Positions 43,808-55,952 of a stretch of 64,000 bases of DNA are shown piece after piece. Both the position numbers and the translations under genes were made by a program. The stretch comes from Actinoplanes sp. M2I2 (lineage in GTDB: Bacteria; Actinomycetota; Actinomycetes; Mycobacteriales; Micromonosporaceae): positions 124,001 to 188,000 of the forward strand of contig NZ_JALPVJ010000010.1 of NCBI RefSeq assembly GCF_023544445.1, given 5' to 3'. Within the stretch, counting starts at the first letter, position 1. The number at the start of each line of letters is the position of its first letter. Below the pieces are notes generated by a model. It worked only from the letters and a program-made list of their open reading frames with translations, was not told where the DNA came from and did not search any database.

Positions 43808-45064
43808 TCAGAAGGAGGCGGTGGCCAGGGCGGCCAGCGCGGTGTGGACCATGACCCGCACGCCGTATCCGATGCTGTTCTCGTCCACATCGAAGTCGCC
43901 CTGGTGCAGGTCGTGCTTGGCGTCCGAGCCGGGCACGCCGGTGCCCAGCCGGATCATCGCGCCGGGCACCTGGTCGAGGTAGAAGGCGAAGTCCTCGCCA
44001 CCCATGCTGATCTCGGCCTCGACCACCCGCTCGGCGCCCAGCGCGGCGCCGGCCGCGCCCGCGATCACCGCGGCGGCCATCCGGTCGTTGATGACCGGCG
44101 GGACGCCGCGGTGGTAGCCCACCTCGACGTGCGCCCCGGTCGGCGCGACCACGTCCTTGATGAGCTGGGTGACCAGCTCGGGCGCGGTCCGCCAGGCATC
44201 CCGGCTCAGGATCCGCACGGTTCCGCGGGCCACGCCCTCGCCGGGGATCGCGTTGAACGCCTCGCCCGCGTGCACCGCGCCCCAGACCATCGACAGCCCG
44301 GCGCGGGGGTCGACGCGACGGCCGAGCAGGGCCGGCACGTCGACGAGGACCTTGCCCAGCGCGTACACGAGGTCGGCGGTCAGGTGCGGCCGGGCGGTGT
44401 GCCCGCCGGGGCCGCTCAGCTTGATGTCGACCGTGTCGGCGGCCGCGGTGAACGGGCCGGAACGCACCCCGATCAGACCGGCCGGCAGCTGCGGGTAGCA
44501 GTGCAGCGCGAAGATCGCGGCGACGTCCTTGAGGGCGCCCGCGGCGATCAGCCTGGGGGCGCCGGAGGGGACGGTCTCCTCGGCGCACTGGAAGATCAGC
44601 CGGACCCGGCCGGGCAGCTGTCCCTGCTCGGCCAGCTGCTGCAGAGCCAGGCCGAGGCCGAGCATGACGGTGGTGTGCACGTCGTGACCGCAGGCGTGGG
44701 CGACGTTGGGCACCGTGGACTTGTACGGCACATTCTTGAGGTCCTGCAGCGGCAGCGCGTCGAGGTCGGCACGGAAGGCGATCACCCGGTCGCCCTCACC
44801 GATGTCGCAGATCACCCCGTTGCCCTCGGGCAGCAGCCGCGGGTGCAGCCCGGCCACGGCGAGCTCACGAGCGACCAGGGCTGCCGTCTCGAACTCGTGG
44901 TACGAGGGCTCGGGGTGAGCGTGAATGTGACGCCGAATCGCTACGAGCTCCGCACCGTGCGTGGCAAGCCAGCGGTCGAGCCGGCCGGGCAGGGGCTCGG
45001 CGCCGGGCAGCGGCCCGGGCCACTCCGCTTGAGCCCCTTCGGGCTCCGTCAGAGCAGTAGTCAC
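43808..45064 (-). CDS. M20 family amidohydrolase
   Basis: A 418-residue metal-dependent amidohydrolase/aminoacylase. Metal and catalytic motifs visible are HIHAHPEPSYHEFETA, FRADLDALPLQD, HACGHDVHTTVMLG, FQCAEETVPSGAP, LSGPGGHTARPH, AIPGEGVARGTVR and SMGGEDFAFYLDQVPGAM. It corresponds to the AmiA1/AmiB1 type genes (Rv3305c/Rv3306c) that follow Rv3304 in M. tuberculosis. It probably deacylates N-acyl amino acids or related amides. The GTG at 45064 is preferred because GGAAG lies 5 nt upstream; a TTG at 45091 is the alternative. Confidence 0.93.
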   Translation of the reverse strand: MTTALTEPEGAQAEWPGPLPGAEPLPGRLDRWLATHGAELVAIRRHIHAHPEPSYHEFETAALVARELAVAGLHPRLLPEGNGVICDIGEGDRVIAFRADLDALPLQDLKNVPYKSTVPNVAHACGHDVHTTVMLGLGLALQQLAEQGQLPGRVRLIFQCAEETVPSGAPRLIAAGALKDVAAIFALHCYPQLPAGLIGVRSGPFTAAADTVDIKLSGPGGHTARPHLTADLVYALGKVLVDVPALLGRRVDPRAGLSMVWGAVHAGEAFNAIPGEGVARGTVRILSRDAWRTAPELVTQLIKDVVAPTGAHVEVGYHRGVPPVINDRMAAAVIAGAAGAALGAERVVEAEISMGGEDFAFYLDQVPGAMIRLGTGVPGSDAKHDLHQGDFDVDENSIGYGVRVMVHTALAALATASF

Positions 45065-45293
45065 GTCGACTTCCAGTTCTGTGCGCGCCAATACAGCGTT
45101 CTCGAGGTTTTGTCGGGTTTTCGCGACGCGCGACAGCCTAGACCGTTTTCGGTGACGCTGTGCAACGCCATTCCCGTACGGAGTGAACAGCGCACGGTGA
45201 CAAAGCCCTTGATACCGGAGCTGGTGGCTCCTCGCCCCCTACAAGCTGTTACGAGGACAGGGACGACTCAGGTTCAACGGTGCCACGCAGTGG

Positions 45294-46859
<1,566 letters not shown>

Positions 46860-47051
46860 ATCGGGAATCCTAAGGCTTCGTTCAACCGGGAGCGTGAGGA
46901 CTTTCGCACTCTGCGTCCGAATCTGTCCACCCAATGCGATTTCCCGGTCACCTACCGTCGAGTTCTTCGGAACACGACGGCGGTGACTTTCAAATCGGGG
47001 TGGGCGCACGGCAAGATAGCGGGGTTCGGTCGACGGCCCCTACACCCCTCG

Positions 47052-48977
47052 GTGGCATCCTCAGTGACTCAGATTCCGACGTGGAGCGGTGGCAACAACG
47101 CTCCGGCCAGCGGACGCGCAGCCCCGGGCACGCTCATCGGCGGGCGATACACCCTCCGCGCCGCCGTGGGTCACGGCGGCATGGGAACGGTGTGGCGCGC
47201 GGCCGACACGCTGCTGCGCCGTGACGTGGCCATCAAGGAGGTCATCCTCCCGCCCGGCCTGGCGCCCAGCGACCGCGACTCGATGTACGAGCGGACCATG
47301 CGCGAGGCCCGGGCCGCGGCCGCCCTCCAGCACCCGGCCGTGGTGCAGGTCTACGACGTCGTCCACGAGAACGGCCGGCCGTGGATCGTGATGGAGCTGC
47401 TCGACGCGCGCAGCCTGGCCGACATGGTGATCGAGGACGGGCCGGTCACGCCGCGCGTGGTCGCCAAGATCGGCATCGCGCTGCTCGGCGCGCTCGAGGT
47501 CGCGCACGCCCACGGCGTGCTGCACCGCGACGTGAAGCCGGCCAACGTGCTGATCTGCTCGGACGGCCGCTGTGTGCTGACCGACTTCGGCGTCGCCCGC
47601 ATGCCCACCGACGTGCAGCTGACCACCCCGGGCATGGTGCTGGGCTCGCCCCACTTCATCTCCCCCGAGCGGGCCATGGGCAGCGAGTTCGGCCCGCCCA
47701 GCGACCTGTTCTCGCTGGGTGTGACGCTCTACACCGCGGTCGAGGGCCGGCCCCCGTTCGACAAGGGCGACCCGATCGAGACCATGCACGCCGTGGTGGA
47801 GGACCCGCCGGCCCCGGCCGTCCGGGCCGGATCACTCACCCCGGTGCTGATGGGCCTGCTCGAGAAGGACCCGGCCCGGCGGATGGACGTGGGGACCGCG
47901 CGCACCATCCTGCGGCAGCAGCTGGCCGGCCCGCTGGCCAGCAAGAGCCCGCCGCACATGATGACCGACCCCTACTCGGTCGTCCCCGCGCAGCGGCCGC
48001 CGGCCGCGCCGGCCGAGACCCAGCCGATCCCGCCCCAGCCGAGCGGCCAGATCGGCGGCCGGGCCATGCTCGCGCCCGGCCAGTCGCTCACCGACCACCT
48101 GGCCAAGCTCCAGCAGGAGAACGCGCCCACCTCCGGTGGCGGTCGCCGGCGCGCGGCCGACCCCGCCCCGACCGGGATGATGCCGTCCGCGCACAGCGGC
48201 GACACCACCAGCGTTCTCCCGCCCCGCGACGCCTGGAACGGCGCCCGGGCCGCCCGTGACCCGATGTCCGGCGGCACGGTCGTCTCGAGCCCGGCGGCCA
48301 AGCGTCAGGCGATGGTCGCCAAGGTCGTCGACACGGCCAAGCAGACCACCGGCAAGGCCGTCACCACGGTCAAGGGCTGGCCGCGCCGGCAGCAGCTGAT
48401 CGCCGGCGGGGGCGCCCTGGCCGCGGTGGTCCTGCTTATCGTGGCCTTCTCGCTGATCGGCTCGGGCAGCGACGACCCCGGGACGCCGGTCGCCGGCCCG
48501 ACCGGCAACGCCGCCGCCAAGCCGGCCGCCCTCCCGACCCAGGAGTACAACGGGCGCGGCATCACGGTGGAGGTCCCGAAGGCCTGGACCCGCAAGTCGG
48601 CCGGCAGCTGGGTCGACTACGCCGACCCGAACGACGCCAAGCGCAAGGTGCGGATCCTGGTCGAGCCGGCCTCGTCCAGCGCCACGCCGCAGTCGTTCCT
48701 CGGCGTCGCGGAGAACACGCTCAAGACCCGGTCGGCCAGCTGCGCCGACCCCTTCACCCGGGTCGGGCTGGACGACGTCCAGATCTCCGGCCGCGACGGC
48801 GCCGTGCTCGAATACAAGTGCGGCACCGGCGCCGAGGCCCGGCACGGGCTGTGGGGCGCGACGATCTCGGGTGGCAAGGCGTATTCGTTCTACCTGACCA
48901 CCAAGGAGTCGCAGTTCGCCGCCAGCCGGCCGATCTTCGATCAGATGATCAAGACCTATGCCCTGCAGGCCTCCTGA
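47052..48977 (+). CDS. Receptor-type Ser/Thr protein kinase
   Basis: A 641-residue Hanks-type kinase. Motifs: GHGGMGTVW, Lys62 in VAIKE, HRDVKPAN, DFGVA, SPHFISPERA and DLFSLGVTLY. A Pro/Ala-rich juxtamembrane region of about 130 residues with possible phosphosites follows. Then come one transmembrane helix (about 448-471) and an extracellular domain of about 150 residues with two cysteines (SCADPF, YKCG). The overall layout matches the kinase at 23.8-27.1 kb, and both end in a small beta-rich sensor-like domain. The GTG at 47052 is a best guess; 47064 is possible. It is divergent from the mutase gene. Confidence 0.93.
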   Translation: MASSVTQIPTWSGGNNAPASGRAAPGTLIGGRYTLRAAVGHGGMGTVWRAADTLLRRDVAIKEVILPPGLAPSDRDSMYERTMREARAAAALQHPAVVQVYDVVHENGRPWIVMELLDARSLADMVIEDGPVTPRVVAKIGIALLGALEVAHAHGVLHRDVKPANVLICSDGRCVLTDFGVARMPTDVQLTTPGMVLGSPHFISPERAMGSEFGPPSDLFSLGVTLYTAVEGRPPFDKGDPIETMHAVVEDPPAPAVRAGSLTPVLMGLLEKDPARRMDVGTARTILRQQLAGPLASKSPPHMMTDPYSVVPAQRPPAAPAETQPIPPQPSGQIGGRAMLAPGQSLTDHLAKLQQENAPTSGGGRRRAADPAPTGMMPSAHSGDTTSVLPPRDAWNGARAARDPMSGGTVVSSPAAKRQAMVAKVVDTAKQTTGKAVTTVKGWPRRQQLIAGGGALAAVVLLIVAFSLIGSGSDDPGTPVAGPTGNAAAKPAALPTQEYNGRGITVEVPKAWTRKSAGSWVDYADPNDAKRKVRILVEPASSSATPQSFLGVAENTLKTRSASCADPFTRVGLDDVQISGRDGAVLEYKCGTGAEARHGLWGATISGGKAYSFYLTTKESQFAASRPIFDQMIKTYALQAS

Positions 48978-49004
48978 GGACTCCGGTCGTGCTATCAATC
49001 CCTG

Positions 49005-50642
49005 ATGGCGCCTGACGAACTTCAGTCCCTGGCCGAGACCTGGCTCGCGGACGATCCCGACCCGGCCACGCGCGACGAGCTGACCCGGCTGATCGCCGGG
49101 TTGCCCGGCACCGCGGCCGAGCTGCGCGACCGGTTCGCCGGCCCGCTGACCTTCGGCACGGCCGGGCTGCGGGGGCGGCTGCGCGCGGGACCGAACGGCA
49201 TGAACCTCGCCGTCGTCACCCGCGCCGCCGCCGGTCTGGTCTCGTGGCTGGCCGCGCAGGGCGGCCGGGGCCCGCTGGTGATCGGGTACGACGCGCGGCA
49301 CGGCTCGAAGGAGTTCGCCGAGCAGACCGCCCGGGTCGCGACCGGCGCGGGTCGCGAGGCGCTCCTCCTGCCCGGCCTGCGACCGACCCCCGTGCTGGCG
49401 TACGCCGTGCGGGCGCTCGACGCCGTCGCCGGCGTGATGGTCACCGCCAGCCACAACCCGCCCCAGGACAATGGCTACAAGGTCTATCTGGGCCGTGAGC
49501 TGGGCGGCCCGGGCGGCGACGGGGCCCAGATCGTCCCGCCGGCCGACGCGGGCATCGAGGCGGCCATCCGCGCCGCCGGGCCGATCGCCGAGATCCCGCT
49601 GGGGCCGTCGGGCCGGCTCGTCGACGACCGGACCGTCGAGGGGTACGCCCGGAGCGCCGCGGCCGTGCTGACCGCGGACGGGCCGAGGGATCTCGCCGTC
49701 GCGTACACGCCGCTGCACGGGGTGGGCGGCGCGACGCTGCTCGCCGCGTTCGAGGCCGCCGGCTTCCCGGTCCCGGCCGTGGTGGCCGAGCAGGCCGAGC
49801 CCGACCCCGAGTTCCCGACCGTCGCCTTCCCCAACCCGGAGGAGCCGGGCGCGATGGACCGGCTGCTCGCGCTGGCCGCCTCCTCGGGCGCGGATCTGGC
49901 CATCGCCAACGACCCGGACGCCGACCGGTGCGCGGTGGCGATCCCGGCCGCGGACGGCGGGTGGCGGGCGCTGCGCGGGGACGAACTGGGCGTGCTGCTC
50001 GGTGATCACCTGATCCGGCGGGGCGTCCCGGGCACGTACGCGACCACGATCGTCTCGTCGCAGCTGCTGGGCCGGCTCTGCGCCGCCCGGGGAGTGCCGT
50101 ACGCCGAGACTCTGACCGGTTTCAAGTGGATCGTGCGGGCGGCCGAAGATCTCGCGTACGGCTACGAGGAGGCGCTCGGCTACTGCGTCGCGCCGGGGAT
50201 GGTCCGCGACAAGGACGGCATCACCGCCGCGCTCACTGTGGCCGAGCTGGCGGCCGGGCTGAAGGCCGAGAAGCGCACGCTCGCCGACCGGCTCGACGAA
50301 CTGGCGATCGAGTTCGGGGTGCACGCCACCGACCAGCTGTCGGTACGTGTCGACGACCTGGCCGAGATCGGGGCGGCGATGACCCGGGCCCGGCAGGCGC
50401 CGCCGGCCACACTGCTCGGCGCCGCCGTCACCACGACCGACGACCCGGCCAACAACGTGCTGACGTTCCGCACCGGCTCGGCGCGCGCGGTGATCCGCCC
50501 GTCGGGCACCGAGCCCAAGCTCAAGGCGTACCTCGAGGTGGTCGAACCGGTCACCGCCGGCGACCTGGCCGCCGCCCGCACCCGGGCGGGCGACGGTCTG
50601 GTGGAGCTGCGGCGCGAGATCGCCGCGGCCCTCGGAGTCTGA
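49005..50642 (+). CDS. pmmB: Phosphosugar mutase (phosphomannomutase/phosphoglucomutase family)
   Basis: A 545-residue alpha-D-phosphohexomutase. It has the phosphoserine loop VMVTASHNPPQDNGYKVY (Ser about 148), metal loop NDPDADRCAVAI (about 305), sugar-binding loop GYEEALGYCVAPGMVRDKDG (EEAxGY) and phosphate-binding RPSGTEPKLKAYLEV. It interconverts hexose or pentose 1- and 6(5)-phosphates; PmmB-type enzymes in this locus may act on ribose- or deoxyribose-phosphates in nucleoside salvage, given upp and deoC nearby. The stop abuts that of the next convergent gene in the palindrome TGATCA, with no spacer. Confidence 0.93.
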   Translation: MAPDELQSLAETWLADDPDPATRDELTRLIAGLPGTAAELRDRFAGPLTFGTAGLRGRLRAGPNGMNLAVVTRAAAGLVSWLAAQGGRGPLVIGYDARHGSKEFAEQTARVATGAGREALLLPGLRPTPVLAYAVRALDAVAGVMVTASHNPPQDNGYKVYLGRELGGPGGDGAQIVPPADAGIEAAIRAAGPIAEIPLGPSGRLVDDRTVEGYARSAAAVLTADGPRDLAVAYTPLHGVGGATLLAAFEAAGFPVPAVVAEQAEPDPEFPTVAFPNPEEPGAMDRLLALAASSGADLAIANDPDADRCAVAIPAADGGWRALRGDELGVLLGDHLIRRGVPGTYATTIVSSQLLGRLCAARGVPYAETLTGFKWIVRAAEDLAYGYEEALGYCVAPGMVRDKDGITAALTVAELAAGLKAEKRTLADRLDELAIEFGVHATDQLSVRVDDLAEIGAAMTRARQAPPATLLGAAVTTTDDPANNVLTFRTGSARAVIRPSGTEPKLKAYLEVVEPVTAGDLAAARTRAGDGLVELRREIAAALGV

Positions 50643-51326
50643 TCAGGCCGGTTTGGGGGCGCCCAGCGCGGCCGAGATGGCCTTGCCCAGCGTCGCGACG
50701 ACCAGGGCCACGCTCGGGCGGACGATCGAGTCCTCCAGGTTGGCGCCGGCCATGAACCCGGCGCCCGAGGCGATCTGCTCGAGCCGCTCGTGGGCCCGCG
50801 CGACCTCGTCGGCCGGCAGCCGCAGGTTGGGCTCCATGCGGCAGGCGACCAGCAGGGTGGCCAGCGCGGCGGTGCGCTCGTCACAGATGGCCGCGCTGGT
50901 CAGCGCCTCGGCCAGCCGGCCCCGGATCTCGGTCTCGAAGGCGTGGTCGGTGGTCGGGTAGCGGTGCACGTGGATGACGCCCATCTGGGTCTCGTCCACG
51001 TCCTGGATCACGCCCCGGGCCACCAGGTCCTCGAGGACCCGGATGCGCAGGCGGTGCCGCAGGCGCTGCAGCCACTGGGCCGGGGTGTGCGGCTCGTCGT
51101 CGGCGGCCTTGGCGAGCACGGCGTCGGCGATCGTGTCACCGATGGGGCTCGGGTCGATGACTTTGAGGTAGCCGTCGACGTAAGCGATCCGGCCCGCCAG
51201 CGCGAGGTCGACCAACACGGCCGCGGCCATACCGAGGTCGAGCCCGATGCGGGATCCGGTCGCCTTGCCGGTCTGGTCGTCGTACGCGAGGAGGAGCAGT
51301 TCCTCGGCGAGAGGGATGGTGGTCAT
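50643..51326 (-). CDS. GPP34 (GOLPH3-like) family protein
   Basis: A 227-residue protein of the bacterial GPP34 family: IPLAEELLLLAYDDQTGKATG, LGMAAAVLVDLALAGRIAY, RLRIRVLEDLVARGVIQDVD, and ALATLLVACRMEPNLRLPADE. The eukaryotic relative GOLPH3 binds phosphatidylinositol-4-phosphate; the role of bacterial members is unknown, though a membrane-peripheral function is plausible. The ATG at 51326 is preferred because TATCGT lies 8 nt upstream; a TTG nine bases earlier would fall inside that promoter-like element. Confidence 0.88.
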   Translation of the reverse strand: MTTIPLAEELLLLAYDDQTGKATGSRIGLDLGMAAAVLVDLALAGRIAYVDGYLKVIDPSPIGDTIADAVLAKAADDEPHTPAQWLQRLRHRLRIRVLEDLVARGVIQDVDETQMGVIHVHRYPTTDHAFETEIRGRLAEALTSAAICDERTAALATLLVACRMEPNLRLPADEVARAHERLEQIASGAGFMAGANLEDSIVRPSVALVVATLGKAISAALGAPKPA

Positions 51327-51414
51327 GGATGGCAACGATAGTGTCCCCAGTCACGCAATCCGATCGCCAGGTCGGTTATATCCCGGTTGCGGGTGGTCCC
51401 CTAAAGTCGCTGCC

Positions 51415-51900
51415 ATGCAGGCGATCATCGCGACCCTCGGCTACGTGCTCTCCCCCGACCGCCGCGAGATGCTGATGGTGCGCCGGGACACCCGTCCGGA
51501 CGACCTCCACTACGGCAAGTACAACGGGCTCGGCGGCAAGCTGGAGCCCGACGAGGACGTGGTCAGCGGTCTGCGGCGGGAGATCCGCGAGGAGGCCGGC
51601 CTCGAGTGCGCCGCCGTCGAGCTGGCCGGCACGATCTCCTGGCCCGGTTTCGGCCGCGGCGGGGCCAACTGGTTCGGCTTCCTCTTCCGCGTCCCCGAGT
51701 GGAGCGGCACCCCGGCGACCGCCAACGACGAGGGCAGCCTGCACTGGGTACCGGTCGACGACGTGCTGGCCGGGCGGGTGCCGATGTGGGAGTCCGACCG
51801 GCACTTCCTGCCGCTGGTCTTCGCCGACTCCCCCACCGTCTTCCACGGCGTCATGCCGTTCGCCGACGGCAAGGCGCTGAGCTGGAGTTTTACGTCCTAG
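51415..51900 (+). CDS. NUDIX hydrolase (8-oxo-dGTP diphosphatase type)
   Basis: A 161-residue NUDIX enzyme with a complete Nudix box GKLEPDEDVVSGLRREIREEAGL and an N-terminal ATLGYVLSPDRREMLMVRR strand. HYGKYNGLGGK just before the box is characteristic of MTH1/MutT-like 8-oxo-dGTPases. It probably removes oxidised nucleotides from the pool. TAAAGT ends 7 nt before the ATG. It converges with upp, 20 bp apart. Confidence 0.92.
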   Translation: MQAIIATLGYVLSPDRREMLMVRRDTRPDDLHYGKYNGLGGKLEPDEDVVSGLRREIREEAGLECAAVELAGTISWPGFGRGGANWFGFLFRVPEWSGTPATANDEGSLHWVPVDDVLAGRVPMWESDRHFLPLVFADSPTVFHGVMPFADGKALSWSFTS

Positions 51901-51920
51901 AAGCGGCTCTGGCCACTTCT

Positions 51921-52553
51921 TCAGAAGCGGCGCATGCCGCCGAACTGGCGGTCGCCGGCGTCGCCCAGGCCGGGCACGATGTACATCTTTTCGTTGAGGC
52001 CCTCGTCGATCGAGGCGGTGACCAGGCGCAACGGCAGGCCCGACTTCTCGAGCCGGCTGATGCCCTCGGGGGCGGCCAGCACGCAGCAGACGATCACGTC
52101 GGTGCAGCCGCGGTCGACCAGCAGCTTGCAGCAGTGCAGCAGCGAGCCGCCGGTGGCCAGCATCGGGTCGAGCACCAGCACCGGCTGGCCGGAGAGGTCG
52201 CCGGGCAGCGACTCCATGTAGGCGCGGGGCTCGTACGTGTGCTCGTCGCGGGCCAGGCCGACGAAGCCCATCGACGACTCGGGCAGCAGTGCCAGCGCCG
52301 AGTCGGCCATGCCCAGGCCGGCCCGCAGCACCGGGACGATCAGCGGCGGGTTGGCCAGCCGGATGCCCTCGGTGGGCGCCACCGGCGTGCTGATCGGGTA
52401 GGTCTCGGTGGCGAACGAGCGCGCCGCCTCGTAGACCACCATGGTGGTCAGCTCGTGCAGGGACGCACGGAAGACGCCGGAGTCGGTCTCGGCCTTGCGC
52501 ATCGCGGTGAGCCGGGTCTGAGCCAGCGGGTGATCTACGACGAGTACGTCCAC
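51921..52553 (-). CDS. upp: Uracil phosphoribosyltransferase
   Basis: Converts uracil and PRPP to UMP in pyrimidine salvage. The 210-residue sequence starts [19 protein letters not shown] and has [17 protein letters not shown], the PRPP motif [15 protein letters not shown] and the C-terminal uracil-binding [15 protein letters not shown]. The GTG at 52553 follows TAGGTT by 7 nt and matches the family start. It is divergent from deoC, with a 60-bp shared control region, fitting the nucleoside salvage theme. Confidence 0.97.
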   Translation of the reverse strand: MDVLVVDHPLAQTRLTAMRKAETDSGVFRASLHELTTMVVYEAARSFATETYPISTPVAPTEGIRLANPPLIVPVLRAGLGMADSALALLPESSMGFVGLARDEHTYEPRAYMESLPGDLSGQPVLVLDPMLATGGSLLHCCKLLVDRGCTDVIVCCVLAAPEGISRLEKSGLPLRLVTASIDEGLNEKMYIVPGLGDAGDRQFGGMRRF

Positions 52554-52613
52554 GCCGATCAACCTACCGGTCAATCAAGATCAACTCTCGGGGGGCCGCG
52601 TAGAATCCGATTC
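52554..52613. promoter_or_regulatory. Divergent upp/deoC promoter region with TTGAT repeats
   Basis: This 60-bp gap carries -10-like TAGGTT for upp (minus strand) and TAGAAT for deoC (plus strand), each 7 nt from its start codon. Read on the minus strand it also has three TTGAT repeats within about 30 bp. Such repeats are candidates for a nucleoside-responsive regulator; none is encoded adjacent. Confidence 0.6.
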
Positions 52614-53564
52614 ATGACTGCGACAGCGACGTCAAGGCTGTCCGGCCTGCCCGATTCTCCCGCCGATCTCCGGACCTTCCTGCACGGGTTGCCCGGCGTC
52701 GACAAGGTGGGCATCGAGGCCAGGGCGGCAGCGCTGGGCACCCGATCGGTGAAGACGACGAGCAAGGCGCAGGCCATCGACCTGGCCATCCGGATGGTCG
52801 ACCTCACCACCCTCGAGGGCGCCGACACCCCCGGCAAGGTCCGGGCGCTGTCGGCCAAGGCCCTGCGGCCCGACCCGGCCGACCCGACCTGCCCGCCGGT
52901 CGCCGCTGTCTGCGTCTACCCGGCCATGGTCCCGACGGCCGCCGCGGTGCTGGCCGGCTCGGGCGTCCACCTGGCCAGCGTGGCCACCGCCTTCCCGTCC
53001 GGGCAGGCCCCGCTCGACGTCAAACTGGCCGACACCCGGGACGCGGTGGCCGGCGGCGCCGACGAGATCGACATGGTGATCAGCCGGGGCGCCTTCCTGG
53101 CCGGCGACTACGCCCACGTGTTCGACGAGATCGTCGCGGTCAAGGAGGCGGCCGGCCCGGCCCACCTCAAGGTCATCCTCGAGACCGGCGAGCTCGGGAC
53201 GTACGACAACGTCCGGCGCGCGTCCTGGCTGGCCATGCTGGCCGGCGCCGACTTCATCAAGACCTCCACCGGCAAGGTCCCGGTGGCCGCGACGCTGCCG
53301 GTCACGCTGCTGATGCTCGAGGCGGTGCGCGACTTCCGCGACCGGTACGGGCGGCAGGTCGGCGTGAAGCCGGCGGGCGGCATCCGGACGACCAAGGACG
53401 CCATCAAGTACCTCGTCATGATCAACGAGACCTGCGGCGACGACTGGCTGCACCCCGACTGGTTCCGGCTCGGCGCGTCGTCGCTGCTCAACGACCTGCT
53501 GATGCAGCGCACCAAGTTGACCACCGGCCACTACGCCGGTCCGGACTACTTCACCCTGGACTGA
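52614..53564 (+). CDS. deoC: Deoxyribose-phosphate aldolase
   Basis: Cleaves 2-deoxyribose-5-phosphate to glyceraldehyde-3-phosphate and acetaldehyde. The 316-residue class I aldolase has MVDLTTLEGADTPGKV, VCVYPAMV, SVATAFPSGQ, DEIDMVISRGAFLAGDY, the Schiff-base lysine in ADFIKTSTGK (about residue 218) and the phosphate-binding VGVKPAGGIRT. It is longer than E. coli DeoC, as is common in actinobacteria. Two aldehyde dehydrogenase-like genes follow within 10 bp and by overlap, suggesting they oxidise the acetaldehyde. TAGAAT ends 7 nt before the ATG. Confidence 0.96.
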   Translation: MTATATSRLSGLPDSPADLRTFLHGLPGVDKVGIEARAAALGTRSVKTTSKAQAIDLAIRMVDLTTLEGADTPGKVRALSAKALRPDPADPTCPPVAAVCVYPAMVPTAAAVLAGSGVHLASVATAFPSGQAPLDVKLADTRDAVAGGADEIDMVISRGAFLAGDYAHVFDEIVAVKEAAGPAHLKVILETGELGTYDNVRRASWLAMLAGADFIKTSTGKVPVAATLPVTLLMLEAVRDFRDRYGRQVGVKPAGGIRTTKDAIKYLVMINETCGDDWLHPDWFRLGASSLLNDLLMQRTKLTTGHYAGPDYFTLD

Positions 53565-53574
53565 GTGAGGCCGC

Positions 53575-54985
<1,411 letters not shown>

Positions 54986-54993
<8 letters not shown>

Positions 54994-55831
54994 GTCCTCG
55001 AAGACGGCCCCGGCCGTCGCGGAACGCTCACGCCTCGCCGTGCGCAAGACCTACAAGCTGTATGTGGGCGGGAAGTTCCCGCGCAGCGAGTCAGGACGGA
55101 CCTATCTGGTGGACGGCGACAACGTGGCCCTCGCCTCCCGCAAGGACGCGCGCGACGCGGTGGTGGCCGCCCGCGCGGCCCAGCCCAAGTGGGCCGGCGC
55201 CACGGCGTACAACCGGGGTCAGGTCCTCTACCGCGTCGCCGAGATGATCGAGGCGCGGCGGGCCGAGTTCGCCGCCCTGGGCGTCGCGCCGGTCGAGGTG
55301 GACGCCGTGATCGACCGCTGGGTCTGGTACGCGGGCTGGTCCGACAAGGTCGCCCAGGTGGCCGGCGGCGCCAACCCGGTCGCCGGGCCGTTCTTCAACA
55401 TCTCGGCGCCCGAACCCACCGGCGTGGTCGGCGTGATCGCCCCGTCCTCGCTGCTCGGCCTGGTCAGCGTGATCGCCCCGGCGATCGTCACCGGCAACAC
55501 GGTGGTCGTCGTCGCGTCCAACCCCCAGGCCGCGATCACCCTGGCCGAGGTGCTCGCCACCTCCGACGTGCCGGGCGGCGTGGTCAACATCCTCACCGGC
55601 AGGGGCGCCGAGATCGCGCCCTGGCTCGCCTCGCACGACGACGTCAACGCGCTCGACCTGTCCGGTGTCGACGACGCCGGACTGGCCACCGAACTCGAAC
55701 GGGCGGCCGCCGGCACCCTCAAGCGGGTCCTTCGCCCGGTGTCGGGCGTTGACTACACCGGAGACCCGGGAACCGGCCCGATGACCGCCCTCTTGGAGAT
55801 CAAGACGGTCTGGCATCCCAAGGGTTTCTGA
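54986..55831 (+). CDS. Half-length aldehyde dehydrogenase-like protein
   Basis: A 281-residue protein equivalent to the N-terminal cofactor-binding half of an aldehyde dehydrogenase: KLYVGGKFPRSESGRTY, EPTGVVGVIAPSSLLGLVSVIAPAIVTGN and VNILTGRGAEIAPWL. It lacks the catalytic cysteine and the C-terminal half. The end WHPKGF is a clean stop and the frame is intact, so it looks like a retained design, not decay. The start is a TTG at 54986, overlapping the previous stop by 8 bp and preceded by a perfect GGAGG. It may form a heteromer with or regulate the full-length enzyme. Confidence 0.88.
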
Positions 55832-55952
55832 TCGGTTCCCACCGGTCAGAGGGGAAGTGCGGGGGACGGTCAGCCCGCGCCCAGGCACGCCCACTAGGGT
55901 GTGTCGGCAGAATCACCCGTCCCATCGGCCAGCAGATATCCCGGAGGTCACC